Source of the DNA: Euglena gracilis
Taxonomy: Eukaryota; Euglenida; Euglenophyceae; Euglenales
Assembly: GCA_039621445.1 (NCBI GenBank)
Contig: CP154956.1
Span: 30,076,667 to 30,140,666, forward strand
Reading direction: 5' to 3'
DNA length: 64,000 bases
The notes beneath the pieces are model-generated. The model made no database searches, was not told the origin of the DNA, and saw only the letters and a list, made by a program, of their open reading frames with translations. Below, one piece after another: positions 26,101 through 37,346 of this stretch. The first letter of the stretch is position 1, and every line of letters begins with the position of its first letter. The position numbers were made by a program, and so were the translations under genes.

Positions 26101-29100
26101 CACCAGCACTGTGTTTTGCAACCAACCCGCACACACACGCACTTCCGCACATCACCCCAACAACCGCTACCGAAGCGGCGCCGATCGCACACCGCACAGG
26201 AGGGGGGCCATCCCCTTGAGGCAGTGCCGGCTGCGGTAGAAGTTCGGGGCCAGCCGCCACACCACCCGCTCCGAGCACTGCGGACAGCTGACCTGGCACA
26301 CCGCGACCGGCCCCGCCGCGTCCACCGCCGACATCGTGCGGTAGTAGTCTGCGGGCGCAGAGCGGCGGTTCAGCAGGGCCGGTCCCTCTCAAACCGGGGC
26401 AAACCCAGCGCAGCGCGGCAGGTCTCTCTCCCAAACCAGGGTCCAGAAACTTTTCTGCCCATTGCCCATCAGTCCGCCCACCCTGGGAGCCAAGCATTAC
26501 ATTTCTTACTGTTTTTAACACATTTTCTATGAAGGAAAGGCAGCCGGCACACCCCAGCAGAATGATGGGGTGTGGAGCATCGGGAGGTTCAGAACTTTGT
26601 CATTCCCACCCCACCCCCCCAGGCACCATCCGAGAGCAACACCTGGGAAAATGTTTCCACAGGTAATGCAAAAAAATGCAAAAAATGCGAAAATTTCAAA
26701 AGAAATAAATGTGAAATCCTTTGGGGCATTACAAGGAAATACACATCTGTGCTGTAAAATGCTTTGCGAAATAATGACCTCTCTGGGAACGGTAATTGTT
26801 TGTAGCAACCATTCGCACTTCTTTTCCACCAAAAGACATGGAAGCACGAGCAAGGTTGTGAATGTCTTGTAGGGTGCATTAGCGCCAGGGTTGGTTGCTG
26901 AGATGCATGGGCTTACATTTCGTTATAAAATGGCTTACAACGAAAAACTGCAAATTAGAACTGTTTGGGGATTCTCATTTTCCCTACACAATTACTATGT
27001 AATAATAATCGGGGGGATTGAGACGGCAAAATATGTATAAAAAAAATTGACAATTTGCAAGAAAAGGAACCTTCAGAATTGTCAAAATATTGAGTAATGC
27101 AAAAGAGTGCAAACCATGCAACTTGCACCCCCCTGTCTCCTGGGAAACAGAAAAGGGGGCAAATGCAGGTATGGAGTTCAGAGGACAGTTTCCCAATGAG
27201 GACCCTTTTCCGGGGGTTACCACAGCAGCAGCAATGGTGGGAGGGCAGGCGGCACCCTCTGGCGTCAGCCACTCGCCCTCATGCAAGAAGCAATTGCAGA
27301 AAGCGCAGCTCTTCCTGCAGGAGTGGTGTGGCCGGTGCCTGCACTTAATTAGAATTTCAGCCATTCGGGGGCTCATAAAGCATCCAGCACTCGCTGGGGT
27401 CTGAAATGTGCGCCGTTTCAATTCTCATTTTCACGTCCTTTTTTCTCTGCCGGGAGGTCACACGGGCTGGATTCCTGGTGGCTGCAGCAAGAAATCCACC
27501 CTTCTTGGGGGAGGGTTGCCAAAAGCAGCAGGTCTGAGCTCGGCCCCAGTTTTCATTCAGGAGAGCCCGTTTTCGATGGGGAACCCATTGTCGGTGAAAG
27601 TTCTTCGGGAGCCCTAATCCGATTTCGGAGCAGCAATCCAACGCAGTTGGGAGAGGTGCTGCGGAACCATCAGTCACAGTGGGTTACAGTGACCGAATTA
27701 TGATCATGGAATACGAATTATTATCAAGGAATCACAGGGAAATAATGTACAGTGAAAAAATTTTGGGCATTCATTTAAAGGAACACAACAAGTGGTTAAA
27801 TTACTGGTAGGTGGTGCACATTAACCAACAGTCAGGATGGGGGAGTCGCCAAATCTCACCAGCAATCATAAGCACGGGCGAAGCGACAGGGAGTTCCTCA
27901 AAATTAACCCCCCACCAGGGAGTTCACTAGCTAGCCATTTTGCTAGACACTGGAAAAAATGGACTAGCTTTAGACTCCCCTCCCCGGGGGGGGGGGTCTG
28001 AGGGTCCCGCCAGATGCCCAAACGCCGGCGGGACCGGGCCGGCGTCGACCCTCCCACTGGGTTTCGGGGATTCCTGTACAGCCCTGGGTCCGGCTGAAGA
28101 AATTCCCTGGGGAAACGGGGCTGGGGCACACCGCTCAGCCTCCCCCACGTACGCCACGCGCGCCAGGAAGCCCGCCCGGTGGGGCGCCTCGTCCACGGTG
28201 ACGCTCAGCACGGCCACGGCGTCCTCCAGCCGGACGAAGAGCAGGGCCGCCTCCCGCCGGTGGGTCGAGGGCAAGCACCGTTGGCCAGGAAACCCCTTTG
28301 GGGCCCGCATCGCCCTGCATCGCCTTGGAGGCCTCGATGGGGCCGGGTTTGCTTCCCGGTTGCCATCGACGACTTTTGGTCACTTTTGGTCGCTTTTGGC
28401 GGAGGTTGACCGCATCTGCTCCAGAAGACGCATCCCGCATCCCCGCATCCACTCTACTACCGCATCCCCTCCACTGTCCGCATCCCCACATCCCGCATCT
28501 GCTGGCCAAATCCCACTGCCTACAAAGTGGCACAAAAATGATCAACAATCTTCCAAGTGGTACAAAAATGAACAAAATGGGCAAAAAACGACCAAAAAAA
28601 TGCCAAAAATGGCTTGAATGGCAAAAAAAAACGGCCAAAGATGGCCCAAAGCAGGAGACAGTGGTCCAAAATGACTAAAAGTGGGCAACCCAGGAAAAAA
28701 AATAAAAATAAAAAATGGGTAAGAAATGGTCAAAATGGGCCAAGTGGGGCGGGCAAAAAGGAGCCAAAAAAAAAACACCCAAAGCGGCCAAAAGTGGCAA
28801 AAGTGGCAAAAACCTCAAAAAGAGGCCGAAATGGCCAAAAATGGCCAAGTGCGTCCAAAATGGCTGAAAAAATGTACAGCTATAGCCGAAAAATGCCTGC
28901 ATCGCCCTGCATCGCCGAAAGTGCTTGACCGGCGAGTCACAGAACCAGCGGAACGACACGCTGCAATGAGGAGGGGCGGGGTAGTTCTTGGGGAGCAGTG
29001 TGGGGAAAATAGCTCCAAAAAGGTGCCCCGATGGTTCTTTGGGGAATCCTCAAAAATATACGTGAGAGAATAATTACTTTGGCGCCAGGAAGAAGTGTGG

Positions 29101-31032
29101 GTTCTCAGGGGTGGGATAACCGGCTTCCTCTGTGTACAAATGAGGGAGGGCACCTCCCGTTTTATGTGGATTTCCAGGTTGATGGCTGGAACAAAATGGA
29201 AAACCGAAAATGCTCCAAGGACAAGCAGTCTGATGGGCTTCTGGAACCCCCCTCCTCCCTGCCCTTTTTTAGTCCGGAGCAAACCACCGACGAAAAAAAA
29301 AACATTTTGAGAGCCTTTTGGACACAAAGCTGCAGCAAATATTATTATCCTGTGTTCATTCCGGCAGAAATGAGGGAAATTGGCACCCAGAGGGAATGGA
29401 AACACCCCAATCCCACCCCCCTGGAGCTGGTCCGCGCCCCGCTTCACAGGTCCTTCTTGGTTTGGTATACGCCCCTGTGTCTGACTCTCGGAAGAGACCT
29501 GGAACGAACCACGGTGACGTTCAGCATGCCCAGCACCTCCGCATAGAAGGTGGCCATCACAGGTGTCAGGAACTGGTACAGGCTGCGCCCCAGCACAGCG
29601 CTGGGTGGCAGGTCCGCCATGGCCTCTGCGGCGGCAAAGAGACATGGAGGGGGCGGAAGGAAAAGCTGTGTGTGGGTGGGTGGGTGGGTGGGTGGGTCGG
29701 TCGGTGGTCGGTGGTCGGTGGGTGGGTGGGTGGGTGGGTGGGTGGGCAGTCTCCAGCTTCTTGTGACATTTACCAGATGCAATGCAATGCAGCAAAACAC
29801 AGCACAACCCGCCACACCAGACCAGAACACAACACAACACAACACAACACAACACAAGACAGTGCAATGCACGCATCACGCGCGCACACACACATTTACA
29901 CACAAACACACATTGACACTCACCCGCATCCACCGCACCCCTCAAGGGGCAACACCTGCCGCAGCAGTGGCCCAGCTTTTCGCCGTGGGGACGTTCTGAA
30001 TGATGCCGTGCCGGTCGACGTGGTACTCAACGATGTTCTGGTGCCACCAGCGCCGGGCGGGGGGGGGGGGGTAATCCCTAACAGCTGCCAGGCCAGCCCA
30101 AGCCCTGGGCAGTGGTCCCACGAGTACAGTTGCTGCTTCTGTGTGCCGGACGTGAAGGAGAGGTGGAGGGGGTCTGGCAGGTCGGTGGGCAGGCGGCTGG
30201 TGATGGGTGGGTGGGCAATCAACGGGGCACAACGATGACGTCACAACCGATCAGAATTCAGGGGGTTTGGGCGACCCGTGTGTCATCAGTCATTCCGGTT
30301 CAGTGTGTCAAGTTTGGGCCGAGGCTCCGGAGACCGCAACCCTGGAAAGAGGCGTCAGGAGTCTCCCCTCCGCCTGACAGAATGGAGGCACAGCAAGTCC
30401 CCACCGAGCCCGCACTCCACTCCAGCTGCCAGCCGCCTGGGCAAAGCTGCGGCCAGGGACGGGGGCCGACAGACGCCCCTCATCCTCCTCCTCCATTGTC
30501 ATCACGTTGACCATCCGCCGCAGCCCCCAGCCGGTACCGACTGGGGCCCCTACACCCCTGGGACAGCGTGACGTTCACGCGGGAGAACTACCTGAGGCTA
30601 AACCGATGCCTTATTTCCACGAAGCAACAAAAAGAACAATACGCCATGGAAGAAATTTGCTTGCAGAGAGTTATGTTCTTAATGCAAATGGGAAGCCAAA
30701 GAATAGGAAAAAAGAACATAACTTTACAAATGAGTGGAACTGGAAGAGAAAGACAGAGATTCACCAATTCACCCAACGATGCCGACACACAGGTTTGCAC
30801 ATCTCACGTGCCATGCAACACGTGCTCCTCACCCCAGGATGCAAAAAAAACTTGGGGAAAATACACAATGGAACTGCAACACTCAGGCGTGCAACCCTGT
30901 ATTGTGTGATGGTGCGGTTGGGATGGAATGGGTTTGGGAATGGGGGGGGGAGGGGGGTAGCATTGCCGCGAGGGCCAGGGAAAGCAGGCGGCTGTGCGCC
31001 ACCACTGTGGACCTGCTCTGCCCGCAGCCCAT
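17104..31032 (-). CDS. PAS-domain/receiver hybrid protein B (acylated N terminus, Cys4 tail, response-regulator domain)
   Basis: Exon model: 31032-31006 (or 31003), 30037-29956, 29625-29499, 28960-28930, 28295-28132, 27314-27256, 26348-26193, 25386-25184, 20656-20583, 20150-20009, 17208-17104. All GT-AG, phases consistent throughout, about 389 codons, stop TGA at 17104. Met-Gly-Cys-Gly-Gln-Ser start fits myristoylation plus palmitoylation. PAS part: NIVEYHVDRHGIIQNV, VLGRSLYQFLTPVMATFY, SFRWFCDSP, HRREAALLFVRLEDAV. Tail: CAFCNC and CPQC, probably a zinc site. Receiver: LRVLLVNGDMVTARVIEALL, phospho-acceptor Asp in ILVDMV, Ser in LVALSG, Lys in FLLKP. One acidic-pocket residue is replaced (NGD). 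No histidine-kinase exon is seen, so it probably takes phosphate from another protein. Exon 1 is the weakest part. Joining the PAS half to the receiver rests on adjacency and matching phase at 26193/25386. Confidence 0.78.
17482..17552. repeat. GGA trinucleotide microsatellite
   Basis: GAGGAGGAGG run with a few interruptions, in the 3' flanking side of the last intron of gene B. Confidence 0.95.
18280..18620. repeat. minisatellite with inverted tail (CTGGAGTGGATGCA)
   Basis: Units like CTGGAGTGGATGCAG and GATACTGGA repeat to about 18550, then the reverse complement (CATCCACTCCAGTGTCTGCA) follows to about 18615, so the array can fold back on itself. It lies inside an intron of gene B. Confidence 0.85.
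19030..19500. repeat. 17-bp minisatellite (GGGCAATTGACGCCCCC)
   Basis: Two clusters (19038-19170 and 19350-19490) of GGGCAATTGACGCCCCC and related AATTGTCACCCC units, separated by unrelated DNA. Each unit contains the palindrome CAATTG. Confidence 0.88.
21760..22270 (-). pseudogene. relic of a CRESS-DNA-virus-type Rep helicase
   Basis: On the minus strand a decayed reading frame shows the pre-helicase pattern of circular Rep proteins (GTDLEEV, then EELLQDHFQAF), a Walker A motif GDVGTGKT at 22090-22067, and FDDYDREEVILLDDF with Walker B at 21971-21951. Order and spacing resemble the superfamily-3 helicase half of Rep. It is broken by an in-frame stop at 22126-22124 and a frameshift between the two Walker motifs. 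No HUH nuclease half was found. It lies within the 4.5-kb intron of gene B on the same strand. A host ATPase fragment (AFG1 type also has GxGTGKT) was considered, but DDYDREEVILLDDF fits Rep better. Confidence 0.68.
23370..23700. repeat. degenerate tandem repeats (CCCTGACAAGTTGGC; TTCCGG)
   Basis: Irregular units such as CCCTGACAGGTTGGCCAGTA run to about 23580, followed by TTCCGG/TTATTCCGG units to about 23690. The latter motif recurs at 25050-25092 next to the receiver exon of gene B. Confidence 0.75.
27911..28107. repeat. MITE-like fragment in intron of gene B
   Basis: It begins CAGGGAGTTC and ends GAAATTCCCTG. The interior (CTAGCTAGCC, GCTAGACACTGGAAAAA, GGACTAGCT, then C/G runs) closely matches the interior of the MITE at 46222-46670. 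No target-site duplication could be defined. Confidence 0.6.
28296..28929 (-). mobile_element. dispersed repeat forming an extra intron in gene B
   Basis: This 634-bp intron interrupts the exon that is continuous in gene A (WFADTATHRREM in A; WFCDSP and then STHRREA in B). Its content (CATCGCCCTGCATCGCC, a CGCATCC-rich stretch, then GGCCAAAAATGGCCAAA-type sequence) is repeated at about 38500-39235, away from any exon. CAAGCAC at the left and GTGCTTG at the right are short inverted ends. The donor at 28929 and the acceptor at 28296 join in phase and add about ten residues. Confidence 0.65.
29675..29862. repeat. GGGT and ACACA microsatellites
   Basis: GTGGGTGGGTGGGT runs at 29675-29745, then ACAACACA-type pentanucleotides at about 29826-29858, in the intron between PAS exons of gene B. 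Confidence 0.9.
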
Positions 31033-31189
31033 GTTCGAGGTGGCAGCGGGGACCCACCTGGAAAAGACGGGCAGTCCGCCGGGCGGAGCCGCTACAAATG
31101 CAGGGGGGAACTCACCCATACGATGTCCCTCTGGGGTGTTAACAACCGACAGGGTGACAGTAGAAGGAGGAGGCGCCGTGGGAGGAGGC

Positions 31190-31990
31190 TCAAGAGACTT
31201 CTCGTCGTTCAAGGACGTTGGAGGACGTTCAAGGAAGCTCGAGTACCTCCTCAAATGTTGTTCGATGTCGCTTGAGGTCGCCCGAGGAGGTTCGAGAGTC
31301 TCCTCGAGCTACCTGAAACGGCAGTCGAGGAGGCTCGAGAGCCTCCTTGAATTCGTTCAGGATTGAACAAAGATCGTTCAAGGAAAAGCAACCCCTGACT
31401 AGACGATATGATGGAAATTTCATCAAAAAAACAAACAAAAAAAACGGCACAAATCAGCGAATTCCAAATACAGGGACAGAACTGAGGCATGTTCAGTTAC
31501 CCCAACCAGGGGGGAGGGTTGCTGGTGTCACCCTCCAACACATTGTGTCCGAACATGGCAAACCTAGGTCCTCCAATGTTCTGTGGATTTGATTTCCGGT
31601 GGATCTGCACCCTCTGGGGGAAAGGCAGCCAGGATGGACCAAAGGTGGCCAATCTTGCGCCTTCTTTGGCCGGAAAGGTCCATTTTGGCCGGAGTGACCG
31701 ACCCCCTCCCCGGGAGGGGGGGGGGGGTAGAAGTGGGTGACTGGGGTTTGAATAATGACTGACTGGCTTTTTGAAAGAAGAAAGTGGCATAGTCCGGACC
31801 ACCATCTGAGGGGAGGCTCGAGGTTGAAGTTCGAGCTCCAGCCTCCTCAATCGTTTTTAAGACCTTTTGAGGGGCTTGAAGAGCCTCCTCAAATCACCTC
31901 GAACAGATATCCAAGGACGCTCTTCAACCTCCTTGAAAGACCTCAAATGACCTAAACTACATTTGAGGAGGCTCTGGAGTCTACATTTGA
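31190..31990. repeat. GAGGAGGCTCGAG / CTCGAGCCTCCTC repeats
   Basis: Upstream of gene B, units such as GAGGAGGTTCGAGAGTCTCC and GAGGCTCGAGAGCCTCCTTG recur at 31180-31360 and, diverged, at 31800-31990. Many are self-complementary. The sequence between (31360-31800) is unique apart from a G/C hairpin near 31690-31725. Confidence 0.7.
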
Positions 31991-32048
31991 GGAGCTCTCC
32001 TCCTACATACTGACATACACGCGTGAAAGAATTTCAGACCTTCTGAAC

Positions 32049-32250
32049 AGTTGCGTACAAGTAGGACTTGCGCAGCAAGGGGAGTTGTACGCACACCGTA
32101 TGCACCATATGCAACACAAGGGATATTGCTCTTTTGGGGCCCTCCAAACAGCTGCGTGAAAAAGGACGTGGGCAACAAAAGGGGGTTGCACACACAGAGC
32201 ATGTGCAACACAAAAGATTTTGCTATTTTTGCGCCCTCCGAATAGTTGCC
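32049..32250. repeat. two-copy ~104-bp tandem repeat
   Basis: Copies at about 32049-32152 and 32153-32250 share the order ACAGTTGCGTACAA/ACAGCTGCGTGAAA, then GGGGGTTGCACACAC-like, GCAACACAA, TTTTGCGCCCTCC-like. Confidence 0.8.
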
Positions 32251-33024
32251 TACAAAAGGACAAAGACTATGTTTTTATTTCAGCCTCATGGTTGAATATA
32301 CGTTCGAGGTAACCCCCCCAAATGTAGGCAACCGGTTGTTTATATTTTGGTTTCCGAAAACTAACCCCAGGGGTTGCTTGCACCTTTTTTCAACATTGCT
32401 CAGACAGTTTAAGTGATTCTCATGTGGCAGAACCGGACACATCCCTCACTCTCCTGGAGTCCGGAGCAATGACACAAAAAATGAGATGGCAAAGAAACGA
32501 GGAAAACACGCACAAAAAAAATAAAAGTTTGTCAAAATCAAAAAAAACTTACACAAAAAAAAACAGAAAAGATATGTTTGTGCCCCCCCTTCTTCTTGCC
32601 AAAAATAAGGATACTGCCCGTCCCCCAGGAGACTGACAGAAGCTTTAAACGTCCATGCCTTGTGCATCTCGTGTATGTGCGAATCTGCGCCAACCAATAG
32701 ATGAGCCTTCGACTTCGAGAAGGCATTTGGGTACAAATATGACACAGCCAGCAACGAGGGAACTTGAGGCACTAAAAAAAAAAGCACAACACTTCCCCAT
32801 GCTCGCACCCAAAAAAAACTGGCTCATGATGACCAGCCATGACAGGAGCCGAGAGCGTCTCGCAGGAAGTCTCCGAAAGGAGACACCAAATCGCAATGGC
32901 AAGTGACACCGCCTCCGGATTGCCTGGACACAGCGCGGCGATATATGGCGGGGAGGGCACAGCCACCGTGGACGGTACAGGGCGGACAGCGGGATTAGGC
33001 GTCGCCGGCTCGCTGGTGCCAGGC

Positions 33025-33823
33025 CTACGCCCAGTCGCTGTTCTTGACGAGGAGAGCACCCTGGCCGTTGCACTGCGGGCACTCCTCGAACACGCCGGAG
33101 CCGTCCCCCGGGGCGTCGTCGATGCCGAAGAGGCTGTCCCACCAGCCCTGCCGCTGCCGGCGCTCCCGCTGCCCCATCCGGGCCACCGTCCCGCCCCCGG
33201 CTTGTGCCGCCGGTGTGGCGTTGGCATTCCAAGCGTGCACCGTGAGGCGCAATCTACTTGAGGCTGCTCCCAACAAATCAATGAGGCTTGGAGAGGTGTT
33301 TGTGGACACAAAGCCCCAAAACTGAACCTTGGCCACCTTTATGTACTGAGATGACAAAGCCATTTCGACGAAGATCACTAAATTGTTTGTTGCGCGGTGT
33401 GCACTTTCGATCACCAGCACATGTTCTCTCCCAAAAAAGACAAGTTGGACTGCATGAGCACATTGTTGAGTGTTTTGGGGGGGAGGGTGTGCATGGCCGG
33501 GGATGACAAACCAGCATGATACCGGGTCAGCAATCCAGCGAACCACCGGTGAGCCATCAGGGAGGCAGGGCGGTGTCCCCGTCGCAGGTCGTACAGACCT
33601 TGACGGCAGCGAACTGGTTGCGGTCGCGGTTGCCGCACCGCTGGCACGGGATGGCGTCCGTGCCGCGGCCGCACTTCAGGCACTTGTTGAGCGGCAGCGG
33701 CCGCCCGGACGCCGCCGCCAGCGCCACCGCGGGGCGCCGGGCGGACCGCAGCGCCGCCCCTGCCACTGCGGCCATGACCAGAGCGACCAGCGCGACTGCC
33801 AGCAGTGGCCTGCCCTGAAGCAT
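33025..33823 (-). CDS. small Cys-rich zinc-finger protein with hydrophobic N terminus
   Basis: First exon from ATG 33823 to donor 33599 (75 codons): a hydrophobic stretch (LLAVALVALVMAAVAGAA, residues about 6-23), a basic/Ala-rich region (RSARRPAVALAAASG), then CLKCGRGTDAIPCQRC, a CxxC-x8-CxxC pair. The last exon ends at TAG 33025 and carries GWWDSLFGIDDAPG and CPQCNGQG, a third CxxCxGxG-like half site; its acceptor lies somewhere in 33230-33330 and was not fixed. The Cys pattern recalls DnaJ-type or BSD2-like zinc fingers of plastid chaperones, but no J domain is present, so function is not assigned. A preceding acceptor at about 33830 would allow the exon at 37446-37347 to be upstream. Confidence 0.55.
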
Positions 33824-34713
33824 CGCCTCCTGTGATGGAAGCCGGCAGAGGAGCACACTGTGGGGACTGTGGCAGCGCGGTATTGAGTGGTGGGGTGGGG
33901 ATGGGTTTGGAACCCCCTCCCCCCTGGCAGGTGTGTGTCGACCCCCCCCACCCCAGGGAAAAAGCCAGCACGCAGCGTTTTGAGCGCTTCAACAAGTGCC
34001 CTCAGTCGTCTTTTCAGGTGATTTTTTGAAGAAGAAAAATTGACAAAACGTATGACAAAAACACACATTTTCCGGTGCAACACGCCGAGGAAGAAATTTT
34101 TTTGGTTCCAGGGAGGTCCTCGGACCCCCCCCCCCAGCCCAGGGGTAGATGGAAAGCCTTGGGGGGGGGGGGGGTTGGACCCCCCCTCGACACAGGGGAG
34201 TGGGTCAAGCCCCCCTCCCACCTCGAGAATAGCATGGGCCCGGTAATTTTTCGTTTTTTTTATGGATGGGCAAAGGGCCGGAAAAAGGCCCAAAATCGTG
34301 CAAAAAACCTGATTTCCCTCTGAAATTGAATCAAAAAACGCGAATTTTTTTTAAAAAATTTGAACATTTTTTTGTGTGGAAAACACCAAAACATCGGAAA
34401 AATGGGCAATATGCTCAAAAGTGAGGAAAAGAGTGTGTGTGTTTTGAAATTTGCAACATTTTCGCTGCTTCCCTCCCATTTTTTCCTTTGGCTTAACGGA
34501 CATCAGAAGCTTGAGCCACCAACTCCCCATCGACAAAAAAACCAATTTCTCGGCAGTGCCAGACCATCTCCCCAAACAACAGCAGGGAACACCAGCGGAG
34601 ACGACACGGCAATGCACACCGTCAAGGACCTTCTGGACTCTGGGGCCACCTCCACAGATCCAGGCTTCAGCCCGCCCATGGCCCCCGGTCAAGTGCAATG
34701 TGTGGCAGTGATG

Positions 34714-35129
34714 TAAAACCCCTCAAAAAATAAGATCCCCTGCCGATTTCCAGAAAAAGTGGACCTCCCAAAAAATAGGGCCCCTCCTCCAAAATTTTCC
34801 GGGAAAATCCAAAAGTGGACCCCCCCCTAAAGCTGTGGAAATGCACCAAAAATAGGTGATTTGTTGACATTTTTCGATTTTTGCCTGTGTTGAATGTGTC
34901 AAAATGGTCATTTTTGGAGATTTTTTTTGCTCGTTGCCTAAAAAACGCTCTTTTTGGACCGATTCTGGGAGGGGGAGGTGTTTTTGGTCGAGATTTTCAG
35001 CAAAAAAACAACCAAAAAAAGTAGACCCCCAAAAATGAGACCCCGCCCAAAAAAATAAGACAGCCCTTGGGATTTTCAGCAACAGGCCCAAAAAGTGGAC
35101 CTGGGCCTTATTTGGGGGGGGGGGGGTTA
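34714..35129. mobile_element. foldback element, TAAAACCCC TIR family
   Basis: The ends TAAAACCCCTCAAAAAATAA and GGCCTTATTTGG-G(n)-TTA are inverted. Inside, GTGGACC and AAAATAGGGCCCC-type blocks recur in both orientations. Non-coding; same architecture as the elements at 36250 and 41889. Confidence 0.6.
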
Positions 35130-36249
35130 GTCATACAGGACAAAAGCTTTCGCCTTCTGCTGATTCTGTTGGAGCAGGGCCAGGGCCAAATTCCGTAACC
35201 TTCGAAAAATGTCAGCTCTTAAAAAAAGAACTAAACCTACAGTTAACCCTCTCCGCCACTAGCAAAACAAAAAATGAGGAAATCAACCGGTTTTCGCCAC
35301 TGAAGGGACCATCGCACCTCCTTCCCACTAGCGCCAAGAGCCCCCAACAGTGAAGGGAGGCCCTGGTCCCCATGCCTGGCGCTGCCGTGCCACGGAGGGT
35401 GAGTGATGGACGCCACCGCATGCCAAACATCCCCCTCCCTGTTGGGGGATGGTTGGTGAGACTGGACCGTGTCATTGGTGATCATGTCACTGGGATCAGA
35501 TAATGGTTTGTCGCACAAGGTGGGACCAGCAACACTTTCCATCCCACTTGCTGACCAACCATGGTGGGAATTTCGGCTATTGGTTCCCAATATCGGACTG
35601 TAATACCGTACGTATGGTGGCGGGGGGACAGGTGAACTCTCGAAAATATTTTAGGGGTTCCCTTAAAAAAAAATTAAGGAAATCCACAAGAAGCAACAGA
35701 ACTTGGCTCAGAGTACAGCCAACGACCATTCATTGGACACTCACAAAAGCTGAAAAGCTGAGGAGCGGAACGTGATTTCCGATGATCCTTGGAAGGAGGA
35801 AAATGTCCCTTGCAAAAAAAAAATTGTCAGCATAAGACCGACCAACAGGAAAATTAAGCAATACAATCCTTGAGTCAGTGTAAACCATATGACTGGTATT
35901 TTCATCACCCGGAATTATCACACAGAACTTTAAAACGTGATTTGGACAAAATCCATAAGAAAAAGGTTGGAAAATTTCTCATGTGGATGGAATCATATCA
36001 ATGATGTGTGATGTAGAAACCATGTGGAAATATGTCAACGATGCATTATCATATATTAGTAATTGTCAGAACCAATTTTATCAATACCTGAAATTTCCCT
36101 CCTCTTCCAACACGTATCCACATGTTTGGCATCATCCCCAATAACGGTCCTTCAAAACGGGGTAAAACAACACCAACAACAGCAACACGAGACTGTCAAA
36201 CAAAAAAACAACTCATTTCTTTTTGCAATTTCTGGTGATTGAAGCATGA
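35130..36249. other. AT-rich spacer
   Basis: No supported gene. A short minus-strand frame at 35390-35300 (MGTRASLHCWGLLALVG) could be a signal peptide but lacks partners. The rest is AT-rich. Confidence 0.4.
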
Positions 36250-36637
36250 TAACCCCCCCAAATAACCCCCCCCCCCCCTTGGGGTCCGACTTCGGCCGCT
36301 GAAATGATACCCCCCCCCCCCTGGTTTCGGGCCGAAGGCCCGGATTTTTAACTGAAAATGTAGGTAAAAATCACAATCTCTGACAACAAATCACGAGAAA
36401 AATCAATTTTTCTGGCTCATCTAACCTCCAAAAAATGGTAAATTTCACAAGAAAGTGCAAAAAAAAATGACCCCAAAAGGGGGTTTTGGGCGCCATGTTG
36501 GGGTTTACGGGACTTCGAAAAATTTCGAAAATTTTGGACAAATAATACCCCCCCCCAAATAATACCCCCCCCCTTGGGCCGGGACTTCGGGCGAAAAAAT
36601 AATACCCTGGGGGGATTATTTGGGGGGGGGGGAGTTA
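36250..36637. mobile_element. foldback element, TAACCCCCC TIR family (composite)
   Basis: The left end is TAACCCCCCCAAATAACCCC and the right end GATTATTTGG-G(n)-AGTTA. Internal AATAATACCCCCCC and GACTTCGG(GC) blocks are repeated. TA occurs at both outer edges. Non-coding. Confidence 0.6.
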
Positions 36638-36937
36638 CTTGTACTCTTCTGAACATACTGGTTCCAAAAAAAAAATAGACAAAAGATCAACAAAAAATGA
36701 AACTTTGGATTAGACAGAAAAATATCGCTCGGTGGTGGCTGTTCCCACTCAGCACCAAACATTTTTTTACCGACCCCAAAGGGAGGGGGGTGGCTTCTGT
36801 ACTTCACAAAAAAGTCAGTCATTTCTTTTTGTCAGTCAGAAACCGGGTCCGCAACTTTGAGATCCGGGGGAATTGGCACCAATCGGAGTTGGGCCGCTTT
36901 GTTGCTTCCATTACATCTGGCAACGCCGGTCACCCAC

Positions 36938-37109
36938 CAGGCTCTTTTCAAGTGGTCCCCCTGCCCAGGAGGTCCACCACAAACCTGGCCAGGCAGGCCC
37001 GGTGGGAAAACATCGGGACGTCTAAGGACATTTCCCAGGATTTTTTAGTCGATTCGCATCGAAACCCACATCCCCTCCAGGGGATCTTTTTGAGTCAAAA
37101 AGAAGCCTG
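36938..37109. mobile_element. hAT-like MITE, 172 bp
   Basis: The ends CAGGCTCTTTTCAAG and TGAGTCAAAAAGAAGCCTG are imperfect inverted repeats of the CAGGCTTCTTTTTAAG type, flanked by a 7-bp direct repeat CACCCAC (36931-36937 and 37110-37116). Confidence 0.68.
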
Positions 37110-37346
37110 CACCCACCCGTGGGGGCGGGGGGGGGGGGGGGGGCGGCCAGGGTCTTAATGATTATATGCTCAGCCGAGCGCCCATTGTCAGACATTCACG
37201 GCCAGGCACAGAACCAACCTACATCAGCTCGCAAAGCGAGACACGTCCAGTCACTTCATTGGGGTTTGTTTCCCCAGCACCTCCCCCCACCCCCTGAGGG
37301 TGGCCCCCGTCAGCACACGGTGGAGAGGGACTGCATGGGGCCCTAC

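Noticed and set aside
34610-34720. Plus-strand LLDSGATS resembling a retroviral-type aspartic protease motif
   Set aside because: Very short frame with no gag, reverse transcriptase or LTR around; most likely chance.
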